From NCBI GenBank assembly GCA_002343775.1, contig DDSH01000014.1, positions 16,523 to 80,522 on the forward strand: DNA of 64,000 nt. Reading direction: 5' to 3'. This DNA comes from Anaerolineales bacterium UBA2395 (GTDB lineage: Bacteria > Chloroflexota > Anaerolineae > Anaerolineales > Villigracilaceae). The position numbers were made by a program, and so were the translations under genes. Shown piece after piece: positions 40,548-49,378 of this stretch (the first letter of the stretch is position 1; each line of letters begins with the position of its first letter). Under the pieces are notes generated by a model. That model was not told where the DNA came from. It ran no database searches and worked only from the letters and a program-made list of their open reading frames with translations.

Positions 40548-41535
40548 TTTATTTGATGCCTTGGAAGTTTGTTTACAAGACCTTGAGAGCGGTGCCGATC
40601 TCGAGACGGTTCTTGCGCGTTTTCCCGAACACGCCGATGAATTGCGTCCCATCGTAACCGCTGCCGCTCAGGCGCGCAGCGTCTCTGTCTCTGAGCCTTC
40701 GCCAGAAACCATCCGGCGTGGACGCGCCCGCGTGTTGCAGCATGCCGCCGAGTTACGCGAAGAATCCGTCAGATCGCGCAGACGTTCCATCCCAATCTTG
40801 CAGCGACTGACTCTTGCTTTTTCACTTGCAGCTTTCCTATTGATGCTCAGCGGATTTGGCTTGCTGAACGCCTCTGCCTCATCCCTGCCCGGCGACAGTT
40901 TGTACACGGTCAAACGTGGTTGGGAGAATGTGCGCCTGACCTTTGTGCTCGACCCGAGTGAACGCAGTTTGCTGGAGACCCAGTTCTATTACGAACGCCT
41001 TTCCGAAGTGACACAGTTATTGTCGTTGGGTAAACAGTCTCCCGTGGAATTTGCCGGAATGTACATCCAAAGCGGTGACCTGATCTATGTGTCGGGCGTT
41101 CAGGTCGTTGTCCATGCGGATACCCTCCTGCCAGCGAATGGTTTGGAAAACGGCATGGCGGTCCTTGTCAACGGAAACACCAATTCCAGCGGCTGGGTGG
41201 ATGCGGTTTCCATCGAAATTCTTCCACAAACGGCAGTTGTTCCCGAGGGTGAGGCTGTCCCGGTAATTGTGACGCCCACCCAAACACCACAAAAGGGAAT
41301 CGATTCCGTTGATTCACCGCCGGTGGGCAATGAAAACGAAGGGACGACCGCTAACGAAAATCAAAACGGAAACGTCAATTCCAACGAAAATGCCAATGGC
41401 AACTCCAATTCGAATACGAATTCGAATGATAATGATAACAATGATGAGGACAACAGTAATGCTGGCGGCAGCAACAATAATGATGATGGCGGCGATGATG
41501 ACGAAGATAGTGACGATGATAATGACAACGATTGA
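40540..41535 (+). CDS. DUF5667 membrane protein with Asn/Asp-rich tail
   Basis: A 331-residue protein: cytosolic helical N-terminus (about 1-90), one membrane helix (LTLAFSLAAFLLMLSGFGLL), the DUF5667 signature SLPGDSLYTVKRGWENVRLTF, a small beta domain (about 165-240) and a tail of about 75 residues made of NxN and then ND/DD runs. GAGGTGG precedes the ATG, which overlaps the sigma gene by 8 nt. It mirrors the pair at 19.5-20.9 kb and probably controls, or is controlled by, its sigma factor. The tail is like that of the DUF5666 lipoprotein 2 kb upstream. Confidence 0.83.
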   Translation: MTDLFDALEVCLQDLESGADLETVLARFPEHADELRPIVTAAAQARSVSVSEPSPETIRRGRARVLQHAAELREESVRSRRRSIPILQRLTLAFSLAAFLLMLSGFGLLNASASSLPGDSLYTVKRGWENVRLTFVLDPSERSLLETQFYYERLSEVTQLLSLGKQSPVEFAGMYIQSGDLIYVSGVQVVVHADTLLPANGLENGMAVLVNGNTNSSGWVDAVSIEILPQTAVVPEGEAVPVIVTPTQTPQKGIDSVDSPPVGNENEGTTANENQNGNVNSNENANGNSNSNTNSNDNDNNDEDNSNAGGSNNNDDGGDDDEDSDDDNDND

Positions 41536-41680
41536 CCATGAACTGCGAGGTACACCCTCGCAGTTTTCTTCTACAATCATTTGCCTTTTGGTATAAAATC
41601 GGTTAAATTAAACCCTAGCACGTTCGTTCTATTTCAGTACCCCAAAAAATATTGCAGGATTGCAATCAGGAGAGACGAGC

Positions 41681-44254
41681 ATGACCGATTTTTACCTTGG
41701 ACGCCTGTTTGACGAAAAGACCGCGAAACTCACCGCCAAAGACCTCCACTACGACTCTGCCGACCTGACCACTCACGCCGTCGTCACCGGTATGACCGGT
41801 TCCGGTAAGACCGGTTTGTGCATTGCCTTGCTTGAGGAAGCCGCGCTCAATGGCGTTCCCGCCATCATCATCGACCCCAAGGGCGACCTGACCAACCTGC
41901 TCCTGCATTTCCCCGAATTGCTGCCCGAAGATTTCAAGCCATGGATCGACCCGGAGATCGTCCGCCGCGCGAACAAAACGCTCGACCAGGCAGCGATGGA
42001 AGCGGCCACTTCTTGGCGCAATGGCATTAAAGAATGGGGCATGACCCAGGAACGCATCCTCGACCTGAAGAACTCGGTCAGGTTTTCGATATTCACACCC
42101 GGCTCTGATTCCGGAATTCCCGTCAGCGTGCTCTCTTCCCTCGCCGCGCCAGAACTCGATTGGGAGGAAAACCGCGAGGTCCTGCGTGAACGCATCTCCA
42201 GCACCGTAACAGCGTTGCTGGGTTTAGTCGGCATGAACGACCTGGACCCGATCCGCTCGCGTGAGCATATCCTTCTTTCTAATATTTTCGAAGAACACTG
42301 GAGCAAGGGACAGAGCATCGATCTGACCGAACTCATCCTACAAACGCAAAGCCCACCTTTCGACAAACTCGGCGCATTCCCCGTAGACACTTTCTTCCCG
42401 CCTAAAGATCGCATGGAACTGGCGATGACCTTGAATAACATTCTCGCCGCGCCCGCCTTCGAGGCTTGGCGTGAAGGTCAATCGCTCGACATCCAATCGC
42501 TTCTCTTCACCGAAGACGGAACGCCGCGTCACAGTATCTTCTATCTCGCACACCTCTCCGACGGCGAGCGCATGTTCTTCACCACGCTGCTCCTCTCCGC
42601 CGTTGAAACTTGGATGCGCACGCAAAAAGGTTCCACCTCACTCCGCGCTTTGCTCTACATGGACGAAATTTACGGCTACCTTCCGCCCACGGCAAATCCG
42701 CCCTCCAAACAACCGTTGCTGCGCATGTTGAAACAAGCCCGCGCCTTTGGCTTGGGGCTTTTACTCGCCACCCAAAACCCTGTGGACATGGACTACAAAG
42801 CCCTCTCCAACACGGGCACATGGTTCATCGGCAAATTGCAAACCGAGCGCGACAAGAACCGTCTGCTCGATGGTCTCGAAAGCCTCGCGGGCGGTATCCC
42901 GCGCGCCGCAATGGACAAACTGATCTCCTCCATCGGCAAGCGCGTCTTTGTGATGAACAACGTCCATGAGAAAACGCCCATCCTTTTCCAAACCCGTTGG
43001 GTGATGAACTTCCTCGCCGGACCGATGACGCGTAACCAGATTCGTGACCTCAACGCACTGGTCGGTGCAGAAGAGGAAGAACCGCTTCAGACTCCGCCGC
43101 AGCCTGTTGCTCCCATCCAAAGAGAATCCACCCCGCCGCCCGTGGACCATGTCCAGCCGGTAGTTGTACCTACATCTGTGCAGGCGCAACCTAAAGTAAA
43201 GACGCCGCCGCGCAGTTCGGCATCTGCCGTGGCATCCTCCTCCGTCAACAATGGGAGCATGACCAAGCCAGCGCTGCCCGCCGGGATCCGCGAATATTAC
43301 CTGCCGCAGAATTACAGCCTGCCCGAAGCCTTCAACGCCGCCGGCAAGACGCAAGCTTACGGTGCAAATATTCAGGGCGTGATCTATCGACCCGTTTTGC
43401 TTGCCTCTGCCCAAGTCCGCATCCTTGACCGAAAATATGGCGTGGACGCCGAAGTGACCAAAACCGCCTTCGTCGAAGCATTGGATCGGCGCGGAATCGT
43501 CCGCTGGGAGGAATTTCCCTACGCCGGACCTTCACTCGATAGATTGGAAAGCGGACCCGCGCCCTCGACCAAGTACGGTTCCATCGAAGCGCCACTGAAC
43601 GACTCAAAGTTGATGACCGCTTTGCAAAAAGATTTCACCGACTGGGTCTTCCGCAATTCAGCAGTCACGGCGCGGGCAAATACAGCGCTGAAAGTCTTCG
43701 CGGGACCCGATGTCAGCCAGGCGGATTTCATGAAAGCTTGTTCCGAAACTGCCCGCGATGCGCGTGACAAGGAGATCGAAAAGAAGACCGCCGCCATCGA
43801 GAAAAAGATCAAGACCCTTGAAGATAAATTGATGCGTGAGGAACGCGAATTACGCGAAGATGAATCCGAGTTGCAAAGCCGCAAGATGGAAGAGTATGGC
43901 ACGCACGCCGAGAACGTCCTCGGGCTGTTCACCGGCTCCCGTAGCACGCGCAAACTGTCGTCGTCGCTTTCGAAGCGCCGCATGACCGAGAATGCCAAAG
44001 CCGAAGTGGAAGAATCCATTCAGGCGATCAATCAGTTCAAGAAGGATATCGCCGACCTGCAACGCGAACGCGAAGACCTGGTGCGCGAGATCAGCGACCG
44101 CTGGGGACGCGTGGTCAGTGATGTGAGCGAAGTGACCATCAGCCCGAAGAAGACCGATGTGTACGTCAACATCTTTGGCGTGGCGTGGAAGCCGTTCTAC
44201 GTGGTGGGCGCAGGCGGCGAGACGTTGGAACTCCCGGCATTTGGCGAGGAATAG
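41681..44254 (+). CDS. HerA/FtsK-like ATPase with C-terminal coiled coil
   Basis: An 857-residue P-loop ATPase of the HerA/DUF87-DUF853 group. Walker A is GMTGSGKTGL near residue 40, a nearby IIDPKGDLTNL is the HerA-type motif, and Walker B is LLYMDEIYGYLPP near residue 330, followed by ATQNP. A Pro-rich linker (about 470-520) leads to a second folded region and a long charged coiled coil (about 690-810). HerA-like ATPases pump DNA or remodel protein-DNA complexes. No NurA nuclease is adjacent. AGGAGA lies before the ATG. Single gene ending in a strong terminator. Confidence 0.85.
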   Translation: MTDFYLGRLFDEKTAKLTAKDLHYDSADLTTHAVVTGMTGSGKTGLCIALLEEAALNGVPAIIIDPKGDLTNLLLHFPELLPEDFKPWIDPEIVRRANKTLDQAAMEAATSWRNGIKEWGMTQERILDLKNSVRFSIFTPGSDSGIPVSVLSSLAAPELDWEENREVLRERISSTVTALLGLVGMNDLDPIRSREHILLSNIFEEHWSKGQSIDLTELILQTQSPPFDKLGAFPVDTFFPPKDRMELAMTLNNILAAPAFEAWREGQSLDIQSLLFTEDGTPRHSIFYLAHLSDGERMFFTTLLLSAVETWMRTQKGSTSLRALLYMDEIYGYLPPTANPPSKQPLLRMLKQARAFGLGLLLATQNPVDMDYKALSNTGTWFIGKLQTERDKNRLLDGLESLAGGIPRAAMDKLISSIGKRVFVMNNVHEKTPILFQTRWVMNFLAGPMTRNQIRDLNALVGAEEEEPLQTPPQPVAPIQRESTPPPVDHVQPVVVPTSVQAQPKVKTPPRSSASAVASSSVNNGSMTKPALPAGIREYYLPQNYSLPEAFNAAGKTQAYGANIQGVIYRPVLLASAQVRILDRKYGVDAEVTKTAFVEALDRRGIVRWEEFPYAGPSLDRLESGPAPSTKYGSIEAPLNDSKLMTALQKDFTDWVFRNSAVTARANTALKVFAGPDVSQADFMKACSETARDARDKEIEKKTAAIEKKIKTLEDKLMREERELREDESELQSRKMEEYGTHAENVLGLFTGSRSTRKLSSSLSKRRMTENAKAEVEESIQAINQFKKDIADLQREREDLVREISDRWGRVVSDVSEVTISPKKTDVYVNIFGVAWKPFYVVGAGGETLELPAFGEE

Positions 44255-44295
44255 GCTGGTTCGACTACCCCGGACAGTAGTATAAAGAGAATCGA

Positions 44296-44339
44296 GACCA
44301 CAGAGGGCTACTCCATATGCAGCCCTCTGTGGTCATTTT
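44296..44339 (+). terminator. Strong Rho-independent terminator after the HerA-like gene
   Basis: Fourteen-base perfect arms (GACCACAGAGGGCT and its complement), 11-nt loop, then ATTTT. Confidence 0.9.
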
Positions 44340-44377
44340 GCCTGTAACGAAATCCATTCTCGCCGCATCTAAAGTGT

Positions 44378-44974
44378 ATGAGCATGGTTACCCTTCTTCT
44401 TTCTCTCGCCATTTGGGGTGTGATTCACTCCCTTCTTGCCTCGCACTTCGCCAAGGACATGATCCGCGGCATCTTGGGCAAAGACCTGATGCGCTTTTAT
44501 CGTTTTGGGTATAACGTTTTTTCGGTGGTCAGTTTTGCCCCCATTCTATATTTGATGTGGTTCCTGCCGGATCAGCCGCTATACCGGGTGCCAGCACCGT
44601 GGAGTTACCTGATGTTTGTCGGGCAGGGAATCTCCGCGCTGCTTTTGCTGGTCGCGCTTTTACAGACCGATACGCTATCATTCATCGGGGTGAAACAGTT
44701 CTTTATTGAGGTGGAGGAATCGGGTCAATTGGTGACGCGTGGTTTGTATCGCGTGGTGCGGCATCCACTTTATACGTTCAGCCTGCTCTTCCTGTGGCTG
44801 ACGCCGTCCATGTCGGTTAATTCTCTCACGCTGTACATCGGTGCAACCTTGTATATTCTGATCGGCGCGTATTTCGAGGAGCGCAAGTTGCTGCGGGATT
44901 TTGGCACGGCGTATGCTGCGTACAAGCAAAAAACTCCCATGTTAATCCCCGGTTTGACATTTGGTGAAAAATAG
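44378..44974 (+). CDS. Isoprenylcysteine methyltransferase-like membrane protein
   Basis: A 198-residue protein with five or six membrane helices. The C-terminal ICMT/PEMT signature is RGLYRVVRHPLYTFSLLFLW followed by FEERKLLRDFGTAYAAYKQKTP. It probably uses S-adenosylmethionine to methylate a small lipid or thiol. Two ATG codons compete: 44378 and 44384. TAAAGT lies 8 nt before the second, which would fit the leaderless pattern. No other gene is in the operon. Confidence 0.82.
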   Translation: MSMVTLLLSLAIWGVIHSLLASHFAKDMIRGILGKDLMRFYRFGYNVFSVVSFAPILYLMWFLPDQPLYRVPAPWSYLMFVGQGISALLLLVALLQTDTLSFIGVKQFFIEVEESGQLVTRGLYRVVRHPLYTFSLLFLWLTPSMSVNSLTLYIGATLYILIGAYFEERKLLRDFGTAYAAYKQKTPMLIPGLTFGEK

Positions 44975-45004
44975 AGCGATTGTATTTTACGAATTGTTAA
45001 TGTC

Positions 45005-45033
45005 TTGACACACGTTAACAGGCATGATAATCT
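45005..45033 (+). promoter_or_regulatory. Promoter of the cold-shock gene
   Basis: A perfect TTGACA (45005-45010), 17-nt spacer, TAATCT (45028-45033). The start codon is about 74 nt beyond the expected start site, an unusually long leader for this window and typical of cold-shock messages. Confidence 0.8.
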
Positions 45034-45113
45034 TGCTCCAGCGTGCCCGATTCGCCTTTGAAAGCGTGAAGGTGGACGGGCATAAATTTTTTTATACAGC
45101 AGGAGTAACAAAG

Positions 45114-45326
45114 ATGTCTGAACGTATTGTTGGAACCGTAAAGTGGTTCAATGCGACCAAGGGCTATGGCTTTATTGGGCGCGATGGTGGCGAGGATGTA
45201 TTCGTGCATTTCAGCGCCATTCAGACCGATGGCTACCGCAAGTTGGAAGCCGAGCAGAAAGTGGAGTTTTCCATCGAGGAAGGTCCCAAGGGTTTGCAAG
45301 CCGCCAACGTGGTGCCTCTCGCGTAA
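45114..45326 (+). CDS. Cold-shock protein (CspA family)
   Basis: A 70-residue single OB-fold protein. The RNA-binding motifs are KGYGFIGRD (RNP1) and DVFVHFSAI (RNP2), after the opening GTVKWFNATKG. Such proteins bind single-stranded RNA and DNA and prevent secondary structure. AGGAG lies 7 nt before the ATG at 45114; an open stretch upstream is the leader and not coding. A strong terminator follows. Confidence 0.96.
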   Translation: MSERIVGTVKWFNATKGYGFIGRDGGEDVFVHFSAIQTDGYRKLEAEQKVEFSIEEGPKGLQAANVVPLA

Positions 45327-45349
45327 GAACTACATCAATTCGCGAAACG

Positions 45350-45380
45350 AACAGGACTGTCGTGAGACAGTCCTGTTTTT
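45350..45380 (+). terminator. Rho-independent terminator of the cold-shock gene
   Basis: Twelve-base perfect arms (AACAGGACTGTC and its complement), 4-nt loop GTGA, then TTT and a T-rich run. Confidence 0.92.
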
Positions 45381-46518
45381 ATTTCTTTTTGTTGTTGTTT
45401 GTTTCGGATGCGATCTCGCGTGGTTCGATCATTCCCCAACGGCTTGCGCCAAGGTAAAGAATTTCCAGCACGAGGTCGGTGTAGGGAATGCCTTCCGCTT
45501 CAGATTGCAGGCACAGGTCGCTGTAGCTGGGCGTCAGACCTGGCAGGGTGTTGATCTCGATCAGGCGCGGGTTTCCCTCTTCGTCGAGGCGGATGTCGGT
45601 GCGGGAAACGTCCAGCGCGTTCAGGATCAGATGCGCCCGCAAGGCAAGGTGCTTGAGTTTCTTTTCGAGTTCGGGGTCGATCTTGGCTGGGCAGAAGAAG
45701 CCCTCATTGCCTTCGGGTCCCACATCTTTTGATTTTGCTTCATTCGTATATACCCACGGACCTTCCGTGTTGCCCGTGTCCAACTCCAGAACGGGGAAGC
45801 GGTGGAAGCCATCTTTTTCGTACCATTCGGGATGGCGGGAATATAGTTTTGAGTCAGCGCGACCCAAAATGCCAACGGTGAATTCACGCCCGGGTAAAAA
45901 GGTTTCCACCAGGGCAGGCTGCTGATAGGTGCTGACGATGTACTGGGCGCGTTCGCGCAGTTCCTTTTCGTTGTTGACGATGGCGTTCATGTCCACGCCC
46001 ATGCCAGTGCCTTCACGTGCCGGCTTAACGAAAAGTGGGAATTTTAATTCCGGGCGCAGGGGTTCGTCGCCGAACTGAAATTCCTGAAAAGGGGCAACCG
46101 GCAGGCGCCTGTCACGCCAGATGCGCTTGGTGAGGGTTTTGTCAAGCGAGATGCCATTGGCCAGTACACGCGAACCGGTGTAAGGAATGGCGAGCATTTC
46201 AAGCAGGGCGGGGACTTGCGCTTCGCGCGCATCGCCCCCCAGACCTTCGGCAATGTTGAAGCAGATGTCGGGCTTTTCTTTGCGGAGGGCGTAGGGCAGA
46301 TCCCTGTCGGCGTGGATAAAGACCGTGGTGTGACCATCCGCTTCAATCGCAGTCCGAAGCGCATCCACGGTTTCGATATGGTCGAAATCTGCGAACGCAT
46401 CCGGCGGAACCCCTTCCGGCGTTGGTTGGTTGTCATCCTTGATGTTCGCAAGAACCGCCACTTTCCACTTTTGCTTGCGGAGGCGGGGGGAAGGTTTCTC
46501 TTCCGGGAGAATGGACAT
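45379..46518 (-). CDS. D-alanine-D-alanine ligase-like ATP-grasp protein
   Basis: A 379-residue ATP-grasp ligase. It has PDICFNIAEGLGGDAREAQ near the N-terminus, FVKPAREGTGMGVD in the ATP-grasp fold, and the metal and ligand residues in DIRLDEEGNPRLIEINTLPG. It resembles Ddl but is longer, with a 25-residue N-terminal extension and an extended loop, so the substrate may be another dipeptide. It probably makes a cell-wall or other peptide bond with ATP. The stop abuts the cold-shock terminator. Confidence 0.85.
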   Translation of the reverse strand: MSILPEEKPSPRLRKQKWKVAVLANIKDDNQPTPEGVPPDAFADFDHIETVDALRTAIEADGHTTVFIHADRDLPYALRKEKPDICFNIAEGLGGDAREAQVPALLEMLAIPYTGSRVLANGISLDKTLTKRIWRDRRLPVAPFQEFQFGDEPLRPELKFPLFVKPAREGTGMGVDMNAIVNNEKELRERAQYIVSTYQQPALVETFLPGREFTVGILGRADSKLYSRHPEWYEKDGFHRFPVLELDTGNTEGPWVYTNEAKSKDVGPEGNEGFFCPAKIDPELEKKLKHLALRAHLILNALDVSRTDIRLDEEGNPRLIEINTLPGLTPSYSDLCLQSEAEGIPYTDLVLEILYLGASRWGMIEPREIASETNNNKKK

Positions 46519-46563
46519 CGCTGGTGGTATTACTCCTCTTGTAAGGCGTTTTTAGCGGGTTTT

Positions 46564-46591
46564 AGTATAGTATAAGATGTATGGATTACAA
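46564..46591 (-). promoter_or_regulatory. Promoter of the ATP-grasp ligase gene
   Basis: On the minus strand TTGTAA (46586-46591), 16-nt spacer and TATACT (46564-46569), about 45 nt before the ATG. Confidence 0.5.
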
Positions 46592-46718
46592 GGGTAAGCG
46601 CGATTTCTTAAGGTACGGTGTGATTTTTACCCGGGTAACTAGACAATCAATCGCCTTTCAGGTATCATTGGCGCACTTGTGCCCTCGCTCACGAAGGCAG
46701 GGTAAAATGACAAATAAG

Positions 46719-46741
46719 CCCGGATAAGCCCCTTATCCGGG
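46719..46741 (+). promoter_or_regulatory. Hairpin in the atpA leader
   Basis: Ten-base perfect arms (CCCGGATAAG and its complement) with a 3-nt loop, then TTGTTGT. It stands 40 nt upstream of atpA. It may be a weak attenuator or the end of a short upstream RNA. A TAAAAT at 46703-46708 could be a -10. Confidence 0.5.
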
Positions 46742-46781
46742 TTGTTGTACGTAAAATGATTTTTTTGGTGGAGGCTACCGA

Positions 46782-48440
46782 ATGTCAGACTTGATCAAGC
46801 AGATCACAAGTGATTTGCAGAAACAAATTGATGGTTTTAAACCGGAGCTTAACGTCAGCGATTACGGTGTTGTCGTTGAGGCGGGTGATGGTATTGCCCG
46901 TGTGAAAGGTTTGGCAAATGTCCGCGCGCAGGAGTTGGTTCAGTTTTCCAACGGCGTGATGGGCACTGCGTTCAACCTGGAGCAGGACAGCGTCGGTGTG
47001 ATCGTGATGGGCGCGTACGAAGGCATTACGGAAGGCATGAACGTGCGCGGCACGGGACGCATCGCTTCTGTACCTGTGGGTGACGCCATGATCGGACGTG
47101 TGGTTAACGCCTTGGGCGAGCCGATCGACGGCAAGGGTCCCATTGCGACGACCGGGTTCCGTCCGCTGGAGCGCATTGCTCCGGGTGTGGTGGAACGTCA
47201 GGATGTGGATACTCCAGTGCAGACCGGTATCAAATCCATCGACTCGATGATCCCTGTGGGTCGCGGTCAGCGCGAACTGATCATCGGCGACCGCCAAACC
47301 GGCAAGACGGCTGTTGCCATCGATGCGATCATCAACCAAAAAGGGAAGGACATGGTCTGCATCTACGTGGCGATCGGGCAAAAGAAAGCCGCGGTTGCAC
47401 GTACCCTCGGTATTCTCGAAAAATATGGCGCGATGGATCACACCATCATTGTGATGGCTTCTGCAGATGAATCTGCCGCGCTTCAGTACATTGCTCCCTA
47501 CGCCGGTACCGCCATCGGTGAAGAGTTCATGGAAACGGGACGTGATGCGCTCATCATTTACGATGACCTTTCCAAGCATGCCTGGGCGTATCGCCAGGTT
47601 TCTTTGTTGCTCCGCCGCCCGCCCGGACGTGAAGCCTACCCCGGCGACGTGTTCTACCTCCACTCACGCCTGTTGGAACGCTCTGCGCGCCTCGCGAATC
47701 AATTTGTGGTGGTGAAGAATGATTACAGTAATACCCTTGCCGATGCCAAAGACGGTGTGGATGGCAAGGTGTACACGGGTCCGCTTTCGAAGCATGAAGC
47801 GGAAGAAGCCGCCAAAGCACTGGGTGACGGTCACAAGATCGTCAAGGTGGCTGGCACGGGTGGTTCGTTGACTTCCCTCCCGATCATCGAAACCCTGCTT
47901 GGTGACGTTTCCGCATATATCCCCACCAATGTGATTTCCATTACTGATGGTCAGATCTACCTCGAAGGCAACCTGTTCAATGCAGGTATCCGCCCGGCGG
48001 TGAACGTGGGTATTTCCGTGTCTCGTGTGGGTGGCGACGCCCAGACCAAAGCAATGAAGCAGGTTGCGGGTCGTCTGCGCCTCGACATGGCTGCCTATCG
48101 TGAGTTGGCGGCGTTCGCGCTTATGGCGTCTGACCTGGATAAATCGACCCAGCAGCAATTGAACCGCGGTCAGCGAATGCAGGAATTGCTTAAGCAACCG
48201 CAGTATCAGCCAATGGAATTGGAAGAACAGGTTATCGTTATTTTTGCCGGTACGAACGGTTATGCAGATGGCGTTCCGCTCGAAAAAATGGCGCAATGGC
48301 AGGCTGACCTCATCCGTTATATGCAGACCTCGCACCCTGAGATCGGCAAGGATATTGTTGTGAAGAAAACCATCACGGATGATAATCGTGCCGCTTTAAC
48401 CAAGGCTCTCGACGGTTTCCGCGCGGGCTGGCAAGCCTAA
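46782..48440 (+). CDS. atpA: ATP synthase F1 subunit alpha
   Basis: A 552-residue alpha subunit. Walker A is GDRQTGKTAVA, the DELSEEN-like and C-terminal segments are normal, and the N-terminal AGDGIARVKGLANVRAQELV is typical. It is a non-catalytic nucleotide-binding subunit of F1. GGTGGAGG precedes the ATG. It is the first gene of an atpA-atpG-atpD-atpC cluster. No atpH, atpF, atpE or atpB lies upstream; the neighbour there is on the other strand. Confidence 0.97.
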   Translation: MSDLIKQITSDLQKQIDGFKPELNVSDYGVVVEAGDGIARVKGLANVRAQELVQFSNGVMGTAFNLEQDSVGVIVMGAYEGITEGMNVRGTGRIASVPVGDAMIGRVVNALGEPIDGKGPIATTGFRPLERIAPGVVERQDVDTPVQTGIKSIDSMIPVGRGQRELIIGDRQTGKTAVAIDAIINQKGKDMVCIYVAIGQKKAAVARTLGILEKYGAMDHTIIVMASADESAALQYIAPYAGTAIGEEFMETGRDALIIYDDLSKHAWAYRQVSLLLRRPPGREAYPGDVFYLHSRLLERSARLANQFVVVKNDYSNTLADAKDGVDGKVYTGPLSKHEAEEAAKALGDGHKIVKVAGTGGSLTSLPIIETLLGDVSAYIPTNVISITDGQIYLEGNLFNAGIRPAVNVGISVSRVGGDAQTKAMKQVAGRLRLDMAAYRELAAFALMASDLDKSTQQQLNRGQRMQELLKQPQYQPMELEEQVIVIFAGTNGYADGVPLEKMAQWQADLIRYMQTSHPEIGKDIVVKKTITDDNRAALTKALDGFRAGWQA

Positions 48441-48475
48441 TCATCCAGTATCTAATTATCTAAGGAACTAATCTT

Positions 48476-49366
48476 ATGGCTTCCGCTCGTGAAATGCGGC
48501 TCCGAATTAAGAGCGTCAAGAACATTTCGCAGGTCACGCGCGCCTTGGAGACGGTTAGCGCCAGCAAGGTCCGCAAGGCTGTAAATGCGGTCACGGCGAC
48601 CCGTTCTTACGCAACCAAAGCGTGGCAGATACTGAAACACGTTGCCGAACAACCGGGGCGTGACACGCTGCATCCGCTTCTGGCGCGACACGGTGAGGTG
48701 AAAAGCACCCTGGCAGTGGTAATCACCGGCGACCGTGGACTTGCAGGCGCGTACAACTCCAATGTGATCCGTTTTACGGCTCAGCGCTTTGACCGGAACC
48801 CCGTCCCTGTGAAATACATCGCTGTTGGCAGAAAAGGCAGAGACCTGCTGCTTCGCCGTCGCAAAGATGTCATTGCAGATTTCAGCAACCTGCCCGCCGC
48901 ACCGTCCTTTGTGGATGTCTCTGCCATTGGGCGCCTGGCTGTGGATGAATATCTCAACGGCAACGTGGACGAGGTTTATCTCGTCTACACCGATTTCGTC
49001 AACATGGGTCGGCAGATCGCCACGGTGAAGAAACTCCTTCCGCTGGAACTTGGCGGGGAGGGGCGTGTCGAGGATTTCGAGCACAAGGCTCCGGGTCCGA
49101 CCGCAGCGTATGAGTACGAACCCGACCAGCGTGAGATTTTGGATGAGATCATCCCGCGCTTTACTGCGCTGCAGGTCTATCAGGCGATCCTCGAATCGCA
49201 AGCCAGCGAACACGCTGCGCGCATGATCGCCATGCGTAATGCTACAGACAACGCCAAGGAACTGATCGGCGCGTTGCAACTGGCGTACAACAAGGTTCGC
49301 CAGCAGGCGATTACAAACGATATTTTGGATATTGTCGGCGGCGCGGAAGCGCTCGCCGCGAAATAA
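48476..49366 (+). CDS. atpG: ATP synthase F1 subunit gamma
   Basis: A 296-residue gamma subunit. The N-terminal helix MRLRIKSVKNISQVTRALE and the C-terminal helix ARMIAMRNATDNAKELI form the rotor coiled coil, and ITGDRGLAGAYN is conserved. It turns inside the alpha-beta ring and couples it to the membrane rotor. 35 nt after atpA and 12 nt before atpD. Confidence 0.97.
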   Translation: MASAREMRLRIKSVKNISQVTRALETVSASKVRKAVNAVTATRSYATKAWQILKHVAEQPGRDTLHPLLARHGEVKSTLAVVITGDRGLAGAYNSNVIRFTAQRFDRNPVPVKYIAVGRKGRDLLLRRRKDVIADFSNLPAAPSFVDVSAIGRLAVDEYLNGNVDEVYLVYTDFVNMGRQIATVKKLLPLELGGEGRVEDFEHKAPGPTAAYEYEPDQREILDEIIPRFTALQVYQAILESQASEHAARMIAMRNATDNAKELIGALQLAYNKVRQQAITNDILDIVGGAEALAAK

Positions 49367-49378
49367 CTGGAGGAAATC

